From NCBI GenBank assembly GCA_949825065.1, contig OX463856.1, positions 17,630,095-17,694,094 on the forward strand: 64,000 nt of DNA, given 5' to 3'. This stretch comes from Odontocerum albicorne (taxonomy: Eukaryota > Arthropoda > Insecta > Trichoptera > Odontoceridae). The position numbers were made by a program, and so were the translations under genes. Each line of letters opens with the position of its first letter. Position 1 is the first letter of the stretch. Shown piece by piece: positions 46,084 through 57,234 of the stretch. Below the pieces are notes generated by a model. It was given only the letters and a program-made list of their open reading frames with translations, was not told where the DNA came from and ran no database searches.

Positions 46084-46620
46084 TTTATATAACCTTCACC
46101 GTTCGTATAACAAGCTGGCAAACTTATAACCAGGTGGTAATTTCTCATAACCAATCAGACAAAAGTCAATATCTTAATTTACATGGTCGCGAACATTATT
46201 CAAATCCTTAAGGGTTTATACGAAATTTTAAAACAGTAAAAATGTCAACATTAAAATCATCAATCAAAGGAAAAAGGACAGGATGTTAAATAGGAAACGG
46301 AAATTGGGAATGAAACACGTAAAATTACTTATTTGAAATTAATAGTTATTTTCAATCGCTTTTTTCCGAAAGTTACATATACCAATAATGAACGAATCTT
46401 ACTGCACAACTTAATCGTGCAGTGAGATTCGTTCATTTGTGAAAGTGAAGGAAAGGACAGTAAAAAATTATAAAAAAGAAAAAGGAGAACGTTAAACTGG
46501 GAAAGGTTATTAACAATCTCAACTTGAGTGAAGCGCAAGTTTATGATCGGAAAGACGCTGAATATTTTCGGCGAAATAAGAAGGGGCGACGGGATTGTTA
46601 ATGACATGTATAAATATATT
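46084..46620 (-). mobile_element. LINE-A related region (-)
   Basis: The left part (CAAGCTGGCAAACTTATAAC, CAGGTGGTAATTTCTC, AACCAATCAGACAAAAGT) is the LINE-A tail in reverse. Next come blocks shared with 24490-24680, and at 46540-46605 blocks shared with 4500-4565. It also contains the hairpin listed separately at 46388. No RT motif recognised. Confidence 0.5.
46388..46436. repeat. 20-bp near-perfect hairpin with 9-base loop
   Basis: ATGAACGAATCTTACTGCAC at 46388-46407 pairs with 46417-46436 at 19 of 20 positions; the exception would be a G-U pair in RNA. The loop is AACTTAATC. Confidence 0.9.
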
Positions 46621-47443
46621 TTTTAATAATAGGCAATTCACCCAAACTAGAATGATTTGGCCACTATTTTAAAGTCACTGTGCAATTATATGAGTCAATA
46701 TAATAAAACTAATTAAAAAAATACTAAGTCTAGAAAATGTAAAACTTCTACAGATTATGTTTCAAAATTTTAATAATCGATCTAGGAGTAAAATTGGTAA
46801 AGCACCACGAAGAAATAACCGCGTCCAAATATAACATAAATTAGACGCTGTAAAGATATGACTTTTAGTAAATCAAATCTGTTTCGCAAAGGACAACCGA
46901 AAAATACTCATAGTCTATAGTTTCATCATCTAAACCACACTTACAACCGGGATTCTCCACAATATTCATGATGTAAATGGGACTTACCACCTCGCAGTAG
47001 CCCGTCCGCAAACAACATTTAAGTCCCATCGGTGCCTAGTATCACGTTTAATTTTATTTAAAAGATCAGTTACTGGCTGTGTAAAATCAAATAGGAGACA
47101 AACGGTAGAACATGCTTCCTTTGTCAAGGAATCAATACATTAATTAAGAGTAAAAGAGTCCAAACCAGTAAAAACATCTATATTTTGTTACATCAATTGG
47201 AATAACTTAATTTTGATTGAGCAAATAATTTATCTGTGGAGTTACTCAAACAATTGAATGAAGAGCACTTAAGGAATCGGAGAAGATAACAATTTTTTAA
47301 AAATTCTAAGAGCCTCCTTAGATATATAATATATAAAGTCATACCATCGAATATGATTGTCAACCATTCTGTGGAGGGAAGACGCACGTGTGTGTATTAT
47401 ATTATATTGTACTATAGAAAAATATGTGTGATTTTTTATTATA
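46621..47443. other. Non-coding stretch
   Basis: No gene or element recognised. The segment 46920-47040 has slightly higher GC but no readable frame. Confidence 0.45.
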
Positions 47444-48004
47444 AAGGATCTCAAAATGAGCGTTTTTTTATATTCTTGGATAAAACACAGATGGCGTCGT
47501 GAACTTGCTTAGGTATTGTGGCATTTGAGAAGTGTAATGTATGAAATTTTTAAAAATGGAGTCGTATACAACACAAGAACGCGTTCCAATTGTTGAATTA
47601 TTTTAAGTATTAAATGTTAATCTCCGGAAACGGTGAAGTTAATTGGCCACCAAGATCATGTGATCTGACACCGTTGGACTATTTTTTCTGGAGTTACGTA
47701 AAAAGCCAGGTCGATAAGAATGACCCCCAATCAATTCCTGAGCTGAAAGACGAAATTCTTAGCGTTATTGGTGAGTTAGAACCGCAATTATGCCAAAAAG
47801 GTCATCGAAAATGTTGACAAAAGAGTAGATATATGTGGAGCTGCAAGAGGCGGACATTTGTCTGATATTGTTTTTTTGTGTTGAAATGTCATGTATTATA
47901 CTTCAATGACCAATAAAAAAAATTGAAATTAAAGCAAATTGTATGTTTTATTCAAGAATTTAAAAAAATAGAATTAAAAAAACCACTCAATTTGAGAGAC
48001 CCCA
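47444..48004 (+). mobile_element. Internally deleted mariner-like element
   Basis: Imperfect terminal inverted repeats: left GGATCTCAAAATGAGCG plus a T run and TTCTTGGATAAAACA; right in reverse complement GGGTCTCTCAAATTGAGTGG plus a T run and TTCTTGAATAAAACA. TA lies outside both ends. The transposase start at 47556 (MESYTTQERVPIVELF) stops after 16 codons. The C-terminal part resumes in another frame from ~47614 with GEVNWPPRSCDLTPLDYFFW (around the third catalytic Asp) and onward to GGHLSDIV-like coding before a stop. The catalytic middle is deleted, so the element is non-autonomous. Confidence 0.85.
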
Positions 48005-48284
48005 TATGTCCCATATTTAACTAATACCTACTGTTTTTTTCTGATATGAAGTGATATGATCGTACTTTTTCATGTTCAAGATGGATCTTAGAAACAAATG
48101 TTTGTTTCTAATAATAAAATAAACTCATCAATTCAGCCATCCTTTAAAAGAGAACGTGTTGATACAATATTAAAAAGGGTAAATTTGAGAAATATCTTCC
48201 ACGATTTTCATTTCTGACACGATGTTTTCAAATATATCTCTTGATTGAGGGAGATTTGGGATTTTCATAATATCATCCCAAACA

Positions 48285-48400
48285 TACATATACAGAAACC
48301 ATCACGCTGTTTCTCAGCCTGGGGAGGCAGAGAAGACAGAGCACCAGACTTTCCTATCTAGATACATATATTTCGCCTCTATCAGATTTTCTCAGAATTT
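48285..48400 (-). mobile_element. LINE-C 3' terminus (-)
   Basis: ACCATCACGCTGTTTCTCAG, CCTGGGGAGGCAGAGAAGAC, AGAGCACCAGACTTTCC, then TCTAGATACATATA. One of the cleaner short LINE-C ends. Confidence 0.7.
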
Positions 48401-48506
48401 GGATATTTTATTTTATGCCAAACTTTATTCAATCCTAAAATTAGGTCATGTACGCCAAAAAACACAATAAAAAAGTACCTTCTGTCCTTCTGTCTCCAAG
48501 CTACTC

Positions 48507-48656
48507 ATTAAGACCTCCATGGCCTAATTTATAAGACCTGTATTTATCAACCCGAGAGTTGTGGGCTCGAGTTCAGTCTGGTTTTCAATGAAGGACTCTT
48601 TAACAACTTTCTGGTTGGTCGGAATAATTTGTCATATACTAATAAGCTTGCAAGGT
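48507..48656 (+). mobile_element. SINE-A copy (+) with internal deletion
   Basis: Head GACCTCCATGGCCTAATTTA, CCCGAGAGTTGTGGGCTCGA. The segment from B-box end to body is missing, and GAGTTCAGTCTGG joins the body directly. Tail TTCTGGTTGGTCGGAATAAT, TAAGCTTGCAAGG is diverged. Confidence 0.75.
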
Positions 48657-48954
48657 TTTTAAAAGAACAACGAAAAATTTATACATTACGCAACTTGAGT
48701 TTACTTTAAAAAGAAAGACAACATTTAACGAACAAAAGATAAAATATTCACATTTTTAAAATTCATTATAACTCAGGCATGATAAATAAAAAAATATTAT
48801 ATATCGTATAATCAATTTCGTATAATACAAGCGAAGGAAAAAAATAATCATATAATATGAATCAAATACTAAATTAATGAAATCCCAAAAATAATGAAAC
48901 AATTTAAAATGTGTCAAGTTTAAAAAATCATTCAGTTATTATATGAATAATTCA

Positions 48955-49720
48955 GATAGCATGTCGGATAAAATACTGAGTGGAAGGATTTGTTCTGATC
49001 AATATTTTGCATTTAAAGCTACAAGTGGTGAACCTTAGGTTATTTCATGTCGGTATTTTGCTTTTATACTTTATTTTTAAATGATGTTGAAGTTATGCTT
49101 TTTACAGATGATTTTGTTCGGTCTGTTGATGATTGTGTAGTTGTACAGTGTAATATTGACAAGTTATTCAGTTGATATGAGATCAATAGAATAAGGTTTA
49201 ACATCAGTCAGTGTCAAGTGGTTTATTTTTTTATCTTGAAGTACCCCATACATTATGGTTACACAATATTGTTTTATCTTGAAGTACCCCATATTTTTTT
49301 ATCTTGGTTACACAATATTTTTTTATCTTGAAGTACCCCATACATTATGGTTACACAATATTTTTTTATCTTGAAGTACCCCATACATTATGGTTACACA
49401 ATATTTTTTTATCTTGGAGTACCCCATACATTATGATTACACAATATTTTTTTATCTTGGAGTACCCCATACATTATGGTTACACAATATTTTTTTATCT
49501 TGAAGTACCCCATACATTATGGTTACACAATAAACAACTCTTCACTTTTGCGAGTATCGCAAATTCGTAACCAGCAAATTGTGTTTGATGCCCAGTCATA
49601 TTTTTTTGCGCATACTAATGGTATATATAAGAAGGTCATTAAAATGTTGGAATAATTTTAAGGATGCCTAGGAGCTTTTTTTTCAATAAAACATTTACTT
49701 TGTTTTATATTTCACTATTT
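48955..49720 (+). mobile_element. CR1/jockey-like LINE with RT palm remnant (+), part 1
   Basis: The reading includes LSGRICSDQYFAFKATSGEP then a stop (family: SG.PQGS, motif B), LYF, then DVEVMLFTDDFVRSVDDCVV (the catalytic FADD box, here FTDD), CNIDKLF, stop, YEINRIRFNISQCQVV and, after the minisatellite, FDAQSYFFAHTNGIYKKVIK. This is the reverse-transcriptase palm in order, interrupted by several stops and frameshifts and by a 43-bp minisatellite. The element continues at 50070 after nested insertions. Confidence 0.8.
49225..49533 (+). repeat. 43-bp minisatellite, ~7 units, inside LINE RT
   Basis: Units of about 43 bases, TTTTTTATCTTGAAGTACCC followed by CATACATTATGGTTACACAA and TAT. One unit is partly deleted (near 49290) and two carry TTGG for TTGA. 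The unit is a piece of the surrounding RT coding (..YPIHYGYTI..). Since 43 is not a multiple of three, successive units shift frame, which creates the false 88-codon ORF here. Confidence 0.95.
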
Positions 49721-49965
49721 TTTTCTGGCAACGTGACACATAGCCAGAATGTCAGACTGCCGATGGACATCCGAAATAATCCAATGGTACCCAAGAGACA
49801 TAAAGAGGCCCAGAAGAAGACCGAAGGTACGCTGGATAGATGAAATCAGGAAGCATGGCCGTATCACATGGCATCAACGAGCAATAAACCGAACTATTTG
49901 TAATCAACTTGGGGAGACCTTCATCCAGTAGTGGATCGACCCTGGTTCTCAATGATGATGGTGAC
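49718..49965 (+). mobile_element. RTE-like LINE end nested in the CR1-like LINE (+)
   Basis: Encodes CRWTSEIIQWYPRDIKRPRR, RWIDEIRKHGRITWHQRAI, NQLGETFIQ, stop (TAG where the 27600-28064 copy has CAG). The end is CAATGATGATGG. ATTTCACTA occurs on both sides (49709-49717 and 49966-49974), consistent with a target-site duplication. Severely 5' truncated. Confidence 0.85.
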
Positions 49966-49974
49966 ATTTCACTA

Positions 49975-50068
49975 CTACTTATTTATTTATTTAACACTTT
50001 TATTGCAAATACAATCTGGCGGGCTTATTGTCAGGAGGCAATTTCTTCCAACCAATCAAAGAACTTAG
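49975..50068 (-). mobile_element. LINE-A 3' terminus (-)
   Basis: TTATTTATTTATTTAACACT, TTTATTGCAAATACAATCTG, GCGGGCTTATTGTCAGGAGG, CAATTTCTTCCAACCAATCA. A second insertion directly after the nested RTE-like end. Confidence 0.8.
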
Positions 50069-50069
50069 T

Positions 50070-50440
50070 CAGATTGAATATATTATAATTTCAGCGTTTG
50101 GTCCCTTTGCTATGATATTTTTATAAGCGCAGTTGAAAGGGTACAGTATAAGTTTTTTAAAATTTATTTATTTTGAATTGGCAAAAATTATAACTATCTC
50201 GAACGAAGATTGAATCTTTTACCTTTGAGCAAAAAAAATAAATGGTATAATTTACTTATTTTGCAGATAATCATCAATTCTCTATTAAATTATCTTAAAT
50301 TGCTTGACTTTTTCAATATAAGAGTCCTTCAGGGCATACTCGCCATAAATATAATACATATTTTGGGGAACCTATTTGCTGACATCGCCGATTTACTCTT
50401 CCATAAACTGTCGAGGTATAAAGTTGGCTGATTGCAGAGA
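50070..50440 (+). mobile_element. CR1/jockey-like LINE, part 2 (RT C-terminus, +)
   Basis: Reads PLLYDIFISAVERVQYKFF, then NYNYLERRLNLLPLSKKNKW, YNLLILQIIINSL, YLKLLDFFNIRV. This is the VW.P......IE.VQ.KFLR....YE.RL..L.L..L..RR...D..F..KI.NG.I..P.LL..I..RVP pattern. It follows on from part 1 in the order expected for one enzyme, so the two parts are one element split by the insertions at 49718-50068. Confidence 0.75.
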
Positions 50441-51289
50441 TGATAAAGTATTGAATTTGTAAATTACAATTATTTTTGCATTCATGTCAAATTGATACGG
50501 TGAGGTGGTATTTTGAAATAAATCAAATGAAGCACAAACTTTTTTTTTTATTTGTAAGGTATACGAAATAGTCGATAAAATTTTTTCAAAATAAAATATA
50601 AATAAAACCCAGTCAAGTCAAGTAATCTGGTGAATACCTGATATTGAGGAAATCAAAAAAAAAGTTTGAAACATCCTTTTTTAAGGTATAACTTGCTTCA
50701 AATAATGAAAAAGAAATACAATCAAACTAATGACATATTCTGCCTAAATAAAAAGAAAACCTTTTAATTTTCCCGTCTTCAAATATTGGGACGCCCTTTA
50801 TTGCTAAGTAAGCTTATTTCAACAAACGACCCTTGGGGCCGAAGAGATGCTTTCAGAAAGAGTAAGGTTTTAATAAATATTTAATGATGTTTATTATCTT
50901 TGCAACTCTAATGCAGGAGTTTTTTTTTTGCAAACACATATATTTTCTGTAGTGAGTTCTTAAAAATAAATGCCAGAGCTCATTTTTTAAAAGAATGAAT
51001 AAAAGTTGACTACTATGATAATTGGGAAATATATTATCTGATAACGTTAAAGGTGGAATGAGATATAGATTAGCAATTGCAATAGGAAACATAGTCAATG
51101 AGACACTAAAACATTTATTATATTCAAACGATCTCGTGATCCACTTAAATGTTGATTCCCATGGCGTATTAGAGCTAACATTGACGAATAGAAGTGAAAC
51201 ATGCCGATCAAAAGAAGCTGAGAAAATACAGGTGAAAAACGTGCCCCGAAAAACATATGTATGGTGTGTCAATGTATAGCAGAATAAGA
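50441..51289. other. Non-coding stretch
   Basis: Contains overlapping open frames on both strands (50853-51279) without recognisable similarity. The plus one may lead into the LINE-C copy that starts near 51290. Confidence 0.4.
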
Positions 51290-51630
51290 AATGTAATTGC
51301 TAAATACGAAAGTGCGCTAAAACTAATGTGGTATTAAGGATGAAAAAAAACACGTCAAGGTGGTTTGGATACGATGAATGGATGTGTGATGCAAGACTGC
51401 CCTAAGAAATAATACAATCATTAGTGGGAGTCATGATAAACGATCCATAAAAGTATTGTTGGACCATATAAGTAAAATTTTGAAAGAACGAAATGTTCGA
51501 GAGAAACAGAAAAAATATGGATATGGAGAAGGCAAAGGAAGTATGCTGTAATAGGATAGTGAGTTACTCTGTCTTCTCTACCTGTCCCAACCAAAAAAAT
51601 ACGAGATTGTATGTATTTATGTGTTTATGC
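51290..51630 (+). mobile_element. LINE-C 3' end (+)
   Basis: Pieces in order: SRWFGYDEWM (family: RWFGHVERM), ISKILKERNVREKQ-like string, YGYGEGKGSMLxxDS-like string in shifted frame, AAAGGAAGTATGCTGTAATA, then the terminus ACGAGATTGTATGTATTTAT. Several frameshifts. Confidence 0.55.
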
Positions 51631-53495
51631 AATGTTATTTTTTTTGTTAGAACGTAAGTCATCGTATTCGTTTATAAAGATGACCTCTGTAGCCAAGTAG
51701 TAACGTTTTTTTTCACCACAACAAAAAAAGGGTGCCAGTATAGTTAAAGAATTCATTCGGTAACAATGCTCGCACGCGCCAAGCGGTAGTGTTGCCAATA
51801 CGTGCAATGATGAACCACAAGTTCGTATCTACTACGAAAGTTTTAAACCCGAATTCTCACTTACTAGGCCGAAGAAAATATTGTCTTCTAGCCATGCTCT
51901 TTAATATGTCCGAAACACTAAATCGGGTGTGTTGAAGGGTATCACACGAAGAAAAAAAATGTTTCTAAAATCTCTAAATTTATTTATTGTTAGAAATGTT
52001 TGTTTGGAATCAAAACAAAATGTCAATGATCCACTTAAAATGTAATGGAAAACGTCAACTTCAATCAAGATGTTCAGAATTGACGGCATACTAACAAAAA
52101 TCCCACATAACATTCTTCCAATATTACAAATCCAACACCCAAAGACAAGGAAATAAACATAAGCACAACCCCTATCGTCATCATAAATTATTCCCTCTAA
52201 GTGTTCGCATCTCCGACGCGTAAAACCTTTTAAGTATGTACATACAAGCATAGTTGGTTACCAGATGATGGCTGGTGAAACAAGGGTTGACCTTTTTTAA
52301 ATATCTCTAATATTTAATTTGTATCAATAGCCTAAACAAAGGATTCTCGTGGTAGTTTTTTTCTTATTGAGAGAATGAGCTGTAAAAATCAACCGAAACA
52401 AATGTATTTGTCCTAAATGAATGAAAAACAAAGAAAAAGTGGAACGAGATAATTAGAAAAAAACAACGGAATGAAAGATACGAAGTATAAGAAATTGGAC
52501 TGTATGCATGAAAGTGGACGAAGCAAAATATATGTGGATATAGAAAGGCGTGGTATCTGCTTATCTCAAAAGATACACAGCTTGATTGTATATGATACAC
52601 CTAAAAACCTGAATTTCCTGTATGTCATAACCTGCAAAAGACTTCTGTACGTCATAACAGATGTCCAAAAAACGTTTGACAATATCACAATTCGAACGAT
52701 GATGATAAGCTGAAAGGGTTTTTCATTGTGTTTCTCTCAATTTCGCTATGATTGGGATATCAAAATATCAACCTCATTTTTATTTTGCTTTTACAATAGT
52801 GATTTAACTAGAACATTTTTTTTAATTTGTAGGATAACCTGAAATTGCTAATATATCTTCAATATATTGTAATATGACATATTTTGTTTATATTACACTG
52901 TATGTTACATTGCAGAGAATTCTCAAAATAAAGTCAGGTATTTTTTAACAAATAAAATTATATTTCGAGAGTACTTTGAGCTTAGGTATCATAGTCTCTG
53001 CTGATGGCATAGACACCCGATGCGCGCATACGCTCCACTCCACCAGCACGCGCATATATCACAAGTTCTTTTTCATATTTTCCCATCTCAGTTTTCAGTC
53101 TAAAGTTATACTTTGACAACTAATTCAAATAATAATTAATATTATTTATTATTAAGTCTAACGGTATGACTTTATTTTTTCTCTCCTATGATACTCGTGA
53201 TATTAAAAATGTAAATATCTGACTATGAACTCATACTAGACTTCGTAAAAAACAAATGTCAAATAAATAATAATGCCATAGAGGGACAAAAAACAGTCTC
53301 GCGCTTTAAAAAATACAGTAAACTTTGGCATAATAATTTTACTATACTTTCATTGTACAAAAACATTTCACAATATCTTCCAACCAACCTATTCAATTTA
53401 CAATTTAGTTCAAAGAACAATGTTGTTAAGCGCACTTTAATTAAACAAATCACATCTGACACAGCTCTAGCAGCGCCCGAGCGAATCATGTATAA
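51631..53495. other. Mostly unassigned sequence
   Basis: 51680-51710 (GATGACCTCTGTAGCCAAGT) resembles a SINE-A head start and is followed by a T run, but nothing more. The region holds a 116-codon minus frame (51901-52251) with no recognised similarity. 52990-53050 has a small GC-richer patch with alternating CGCG/GCGC. Confidence 0.4.
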
Positions 53496-53694
53496 CACTT
53501 TCTTTGTGTACAGTATAGCCTTGTGGTATTATTGCCACGTGGCAATTTCTTCCAACCAATCAGAAAGATGTTTATGAGGCTTTAAGTGGAAAACAGACTG
53601 AAAATCATTTTTAAAAAATCTGCGGAAATCGAACCCTCAATCCACGAGTCGGAAAACAGGCGTCTTATCTACTAGATTATGGAGGTCGTCACTT
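53496..53694 (-). mobile_element. SINE-A copy (-), full length
   Basis: Reverse complement: GACGACCTCCATAATCTAGT (A box), AAGACGCCTGTTTTCC, GAGGGTTCGATTTCCGC (B box), body ATTTTCAGTCTGTTTTCCAC, CTTAAAGCCTCATAAACATC, tail TTGGAAGAAATTGCCACGTG, GCAATAATACC, TATACTGTACACAA. Complete and moderately diverged. Confidence 0.85.
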
Positions 53695-53737
53695 GTTCGA
53701 CAGTATGTTAAATAACCTTAAGAGAAAACTTGACTTG

Positions 53738-53832
53738 AAGATTTTTTGGAATAGATACCAGTACGCATCGAACCCGCAATTCTTAGATCTGAAGACAGAC
53801 GTCTTATTAACAAGATTACGGAGATCATGATG
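53738..53832 (-). mobile_element. SINE-A head (-), 5' half only
   Basis: Reverse complement: ATGATCTCCGTAATCTTGTT, AAGACGTCTGTCTTCAGATC, GCGGGTTCGATGCG (B box), then TACTGGTATCTATTCC. Lies 43 bases from the full copy and in the same orientation. Confidence 0.75.
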
Positions 53833-54479
53833 ACGGTTTCTCAGTAGTTGTGTGGAAAAATCTTCTTTTTTTCTGAGCGTGCATTGTCCTTCTGATCTGC
53901 TGACAGCTAAATCCTTTGTATACCAATGCATCATACATCGCCTTTTGCGGTTCACTCAGCTCCACTTTGTGACGATCTCTCTGGCTCAATCAGATATGCT
54001 TCACACTTATCGATATTTAAGATAAATTAAAGAAGTGTTATTTATCTCCAAATATACCTTTTCCCTAACACCCATGTAATTTTCCCCATAATCCCTACGT
54101 TTCTTGAGATTTATACTTTATTTTGATTTAGTTTTTTTTCAAATGTTGTTTTACTGACTATCTTAAAGACATGGCCATAATAATTATGAAACAAAAGCTG
54201 GTTGATTTAGAATAATTGCTTTGAAGCAAGATCCGTTAGATGTTCATGCACGAAAAAGTGTTTAATTAATAAGTAAACTTCATTCCTGTTATATTTCCTT
54301 GTCAATTTTAAACTTCAAGTATCATGAATATACGAATACTTGAAGGCACAAAATAATAAATAATGCAAAAGGATTTACGATTAAAGTCTAACAAAGAAAA
54401 TCTACAAATCAACATACCGGACGGTACACATAAAAGGAGGAAAAATTCCGATCTTAAGCGTTTCAGATTCAGTTTAGCA
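53833..54479. other. Non-coding stretch
   Basis: No gene or element recognised. Confidence 0.45.
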
Positions 54480-54640
54480 TAAATATAACATCTATTTTGT
54501 GGCCAAGTATGACGCCAATCTTGTGATAAAAAATATGACGCTAATTTTATAACCATAAATATGATGCCAATTTCGTGAGCAGAAATATGATGCCAATCTC
54601 GTGACCGTAAAGATGATATCAATATTTTATAATAGTTCCA
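54480..54640. repeat. Degenerate ~27-bp tandem repeat, 5-6 units
   Basis: Units are variants of AATATGATGCCAATCTCGTG plus ACCATA. The period is a multiple of three and the units lack stops on the minus strand, which explains the 146-codon minus frame (54308-54748) as an artefact. That frame shows a 9-residue periodicity (..RDWHHISAH..). Confidence 0.85.
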
Positions 54641-55899
54641 CTCTTCTAGAGATTTTTGTAATGCGAGACACCTCCATTCAATGCGTTTAACATCAGACAT
54701 CTGATTTTTTATCTGTAAAGGTGTCATGTTGTAACTAATAACCAACAAAAGCGGATTATTTTTACGATGCTATAATTTATAACAATATTTTTTACTCGTG
54801 TGAACGTCACTTTATTGTGTCCGCCGAGAATGCTGCCACCTGAAAAAAATGCAAGGCACCAGTGTCGTGAGAACTGCCAAACAAAAAAAACTTAAAGAAT
54901 GATATTATTATAAAAAACGAAAATAAAATATGATTATATACCAAACAACACCAGTCAAACTTTTTTATACAATGGTACAAGATCTTTATTAGGCCAAATT
55001 TTTAAATTTTTCTGAAGAAATAATTTTTTCATGGATTTTTAGATTTTATATAGGGTTTAAGTAAATTAATTCTTCAAATGACAGCTCATTAAAAGGGCTA
55101 AATTCATATTTTAATGCTTCATACAATCTTAATAAGTTTACTAAAGCTTCATTTTATTATATAATTACTAAACGTTTATCGTATAAAAGACGACATTTGA
55201 CCTTTCCATATACAATTTGAAAGCGTTTATATTTGAACAAAACAAAGTAAAAACAATTTCCCCCTATTTCACCTAGTAATCACTCTTAATAGATAAAGCT
55301 GTCGTTCTTAATCAGGCATGTCTTCGATCTATCCCGAGGAGGCTGGGAGATAGAAAAGGGATTACACGGGAATAGGGGAGTAGATGAAAATGAAAGGGGA
55401 AAGAAGGGTAACGCTGAATCAGTGGATTTTCTCACCTATTAGTATTCTACGTGTCTCCCAGATAGGCGTCTTTGAATACATGCGGTAAGCCGGTTTAGAT
55501 CTGAAGGTATAAGTGATTTTTCATGAAGGCCGCACGCGAGCTTCCCCTTTCTTTCGTTTTTATCTATTCATAAGGAAGAAAAAACTATTTTCCCTTTAAT
55601 TTAAGACTCGTCTGCGAAATATTGAAAAACATTTGTATCTACATTATATCGTAAGCTTGTAAATAATATGTCACTAATATTGTCACTTATTTATTTATTG
55701 ACGAAATCAACTTGTCTTGTCAACTCAATGGAGCAGTTCTTGTCAACTCGACTGATGATGACACAACAAGTGTTGAAATGCATTATGATATGCAAAAGTA
55801 AAATAGAATAATACAAAGTGACAGTGTTTCAATTACGGAGCTCCACACAGCGTAAACCCGAAGTTATTTGAACAAAAATAAACGACACTTAAGTATCCT
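54641..55899. other. Non-coding, with an unexplained GC-richer patch
   Basis: 55300-55560 is purine-rich and less AT-rich than the flanks (GAGGAGGCTGGGAGATAGAA, GGGGAGTAGATGAAAATGAA). No frame or element could be matched to it. Confidence 0.4.
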
Positions 55900-56240
55900 T
55901 TATATACAACCAATCACGCCGTTTCCTTATCGAGATAGGCAGAAAAAAGAGTGCCAGACTTTCCCATCTCTTCACACATCATTGGCCTCTTCTTTCCACA
56001 CATCTCACACAACTCCTAGGATTTATCTGACTTTAAAAGTTTCTTCTACCGCGCTTTCGACTCACATTTGTCTTCCTCTACCATGATTTTACTCACAAAT
56101 GCACTATATATTTGTTTTGTTAGTATTTTTTCATTAATTCCTTAATGCCAAAACTATCTCAGAATGTTTTTCTTCATCTTACTCAACACATCATTCTTAA
56201 GTTCACATTCATCCTTAAGCACTTCATTCCGTATATATCC
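55900..56240 (-). mobile_element. LINE-C 3' end (-)
   Basis: AACCAATCACGCCGTTTCCT, TATCGAGATAGGCAG, GAGTGCCAGACTTTCCCATC, then regions colinear with 22290-22530 (ACTCCTAGGATTTATCTGAC, CTTCTACC, TAGTATTTTTTCATTAATTC, ATGCCAAAACTATCTC). Longest LINE-C 3' copy in the window but with no intact frame. Confidence 0.75.
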
Positions 56241-56589
56241 TTTATATGTAACAGTATAACTAACATTAATACTCGTATAAAATAAAAGATAACATAACAA
56301 TATACTCCAAGAAACTGGGAATTAAGAATACACATTTCTTTCAAAATATGATGCATGTGAGCACCAATATGAAGTATAACACGAAAAATAAAAAAAGTAA
56401 TAAAATACACTTCATTAAATTCAACCCACAATACGGGACAAAAGTAAATAAATAAAATCTCTCTCAAGAGCAGAGAATACCAAATTATAAGAAAATTACA
56501 AAAATATACTTAAAATTAAATGTAATGCCCAGTTTCTTAGTCAAACCGTAAGATGTATCATCATAACTAATAAAATATGTATCTATATA

Positions 56590-56820
56590 GTGCAAATGTA
56601 AGTGAAAGGCATGTGAGAGGAAGTCCAAGAAAGTATGGTTGGATGAAGTGCATGAATGAAGGATACTTAGAAAGTAAGAGAAAACTTAGAAGGCGTGTGC
56701 GAAGGTATACGAATGTTAAAGAGGCTAAGGATGTGTGTCGAGATAGGAAAATCTAGCGTTCTGTCTTCTCTACCTAGCCCGAGAGGGAAATGGTGTAATG
56801 GTTTTATGTACAATTTTGAA
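56590..56820 (+). mobile_element. LINE-C 3' end (+)
   Basis: Encodes CERHVRGSPRKYGWMKC-like string in broken frames, then RRRVRRYTNVKEAKDVCRDR, stop, SVLSSLPSPRG and the terminus GGGAAATGGTGTAATGG. Together with 55900-56240 it forms an inverted pair about 350 bases apart. Confidence 0.7.
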
Positions 56821-57234
56821 TTCAGTAACACTGGACTTAAATTCACCGATGTATCATTTAGAATTCAAATTAACGTGTCTTATTTTCACCAAACATCTCA
56901 TTTGCACTACAGAAAAGTTGTTTGTGGAAAAGTCGTAAATTCGTATATTTGGACAAATTATTATTTTAATTAACGCCAATTAATAAATTCGAATCTAATA
57001 AGTTGTAAAAGTCTATTTTTCGTCGTTTTTTTGACTCAGTACTATATATACTAAGTTATCCGTTGAATTTGTTTCCTGTACATTCTCGTATTTACCATAC
57101 GTACATACTCGTATATACGTAGATATCTACTCCACTAACGTTTCCTTCGTCGAATTCTTCGGATTCACTGGAGTGTTCATATAACAAACGTCTCGGTCCT
57201 GCAACACTCCAACAATAAACATTTAGAGGATATG
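56821..57234. other. Non-coding stretch
   Basis: No gene or element recognised. Confidence 0.45.

Noticed and set aside
49304..49570. 88-codon plus-strand open frame with repeated YP(I/H)HYGYT-like words
   Set aside because: Produced by the 43-bp minisatellite, read in successive frames.
51901..52251. 116-codon minus frame as a possible membrane protein
   Set aside because: Hydrophobic and Cys-bearing, but no recognised family, no splice sites, no ATG context of note, and Phe/Ile/Leu-rich as expected in AT-rich DNA. Left unassigned.
54308..54748. 146-codon minus-strand open frame
   Set aside because: Its centre is a 27-bp tandem repeat, whose period preserves frame; the rest is AT-driven and unlike any protein known to me.
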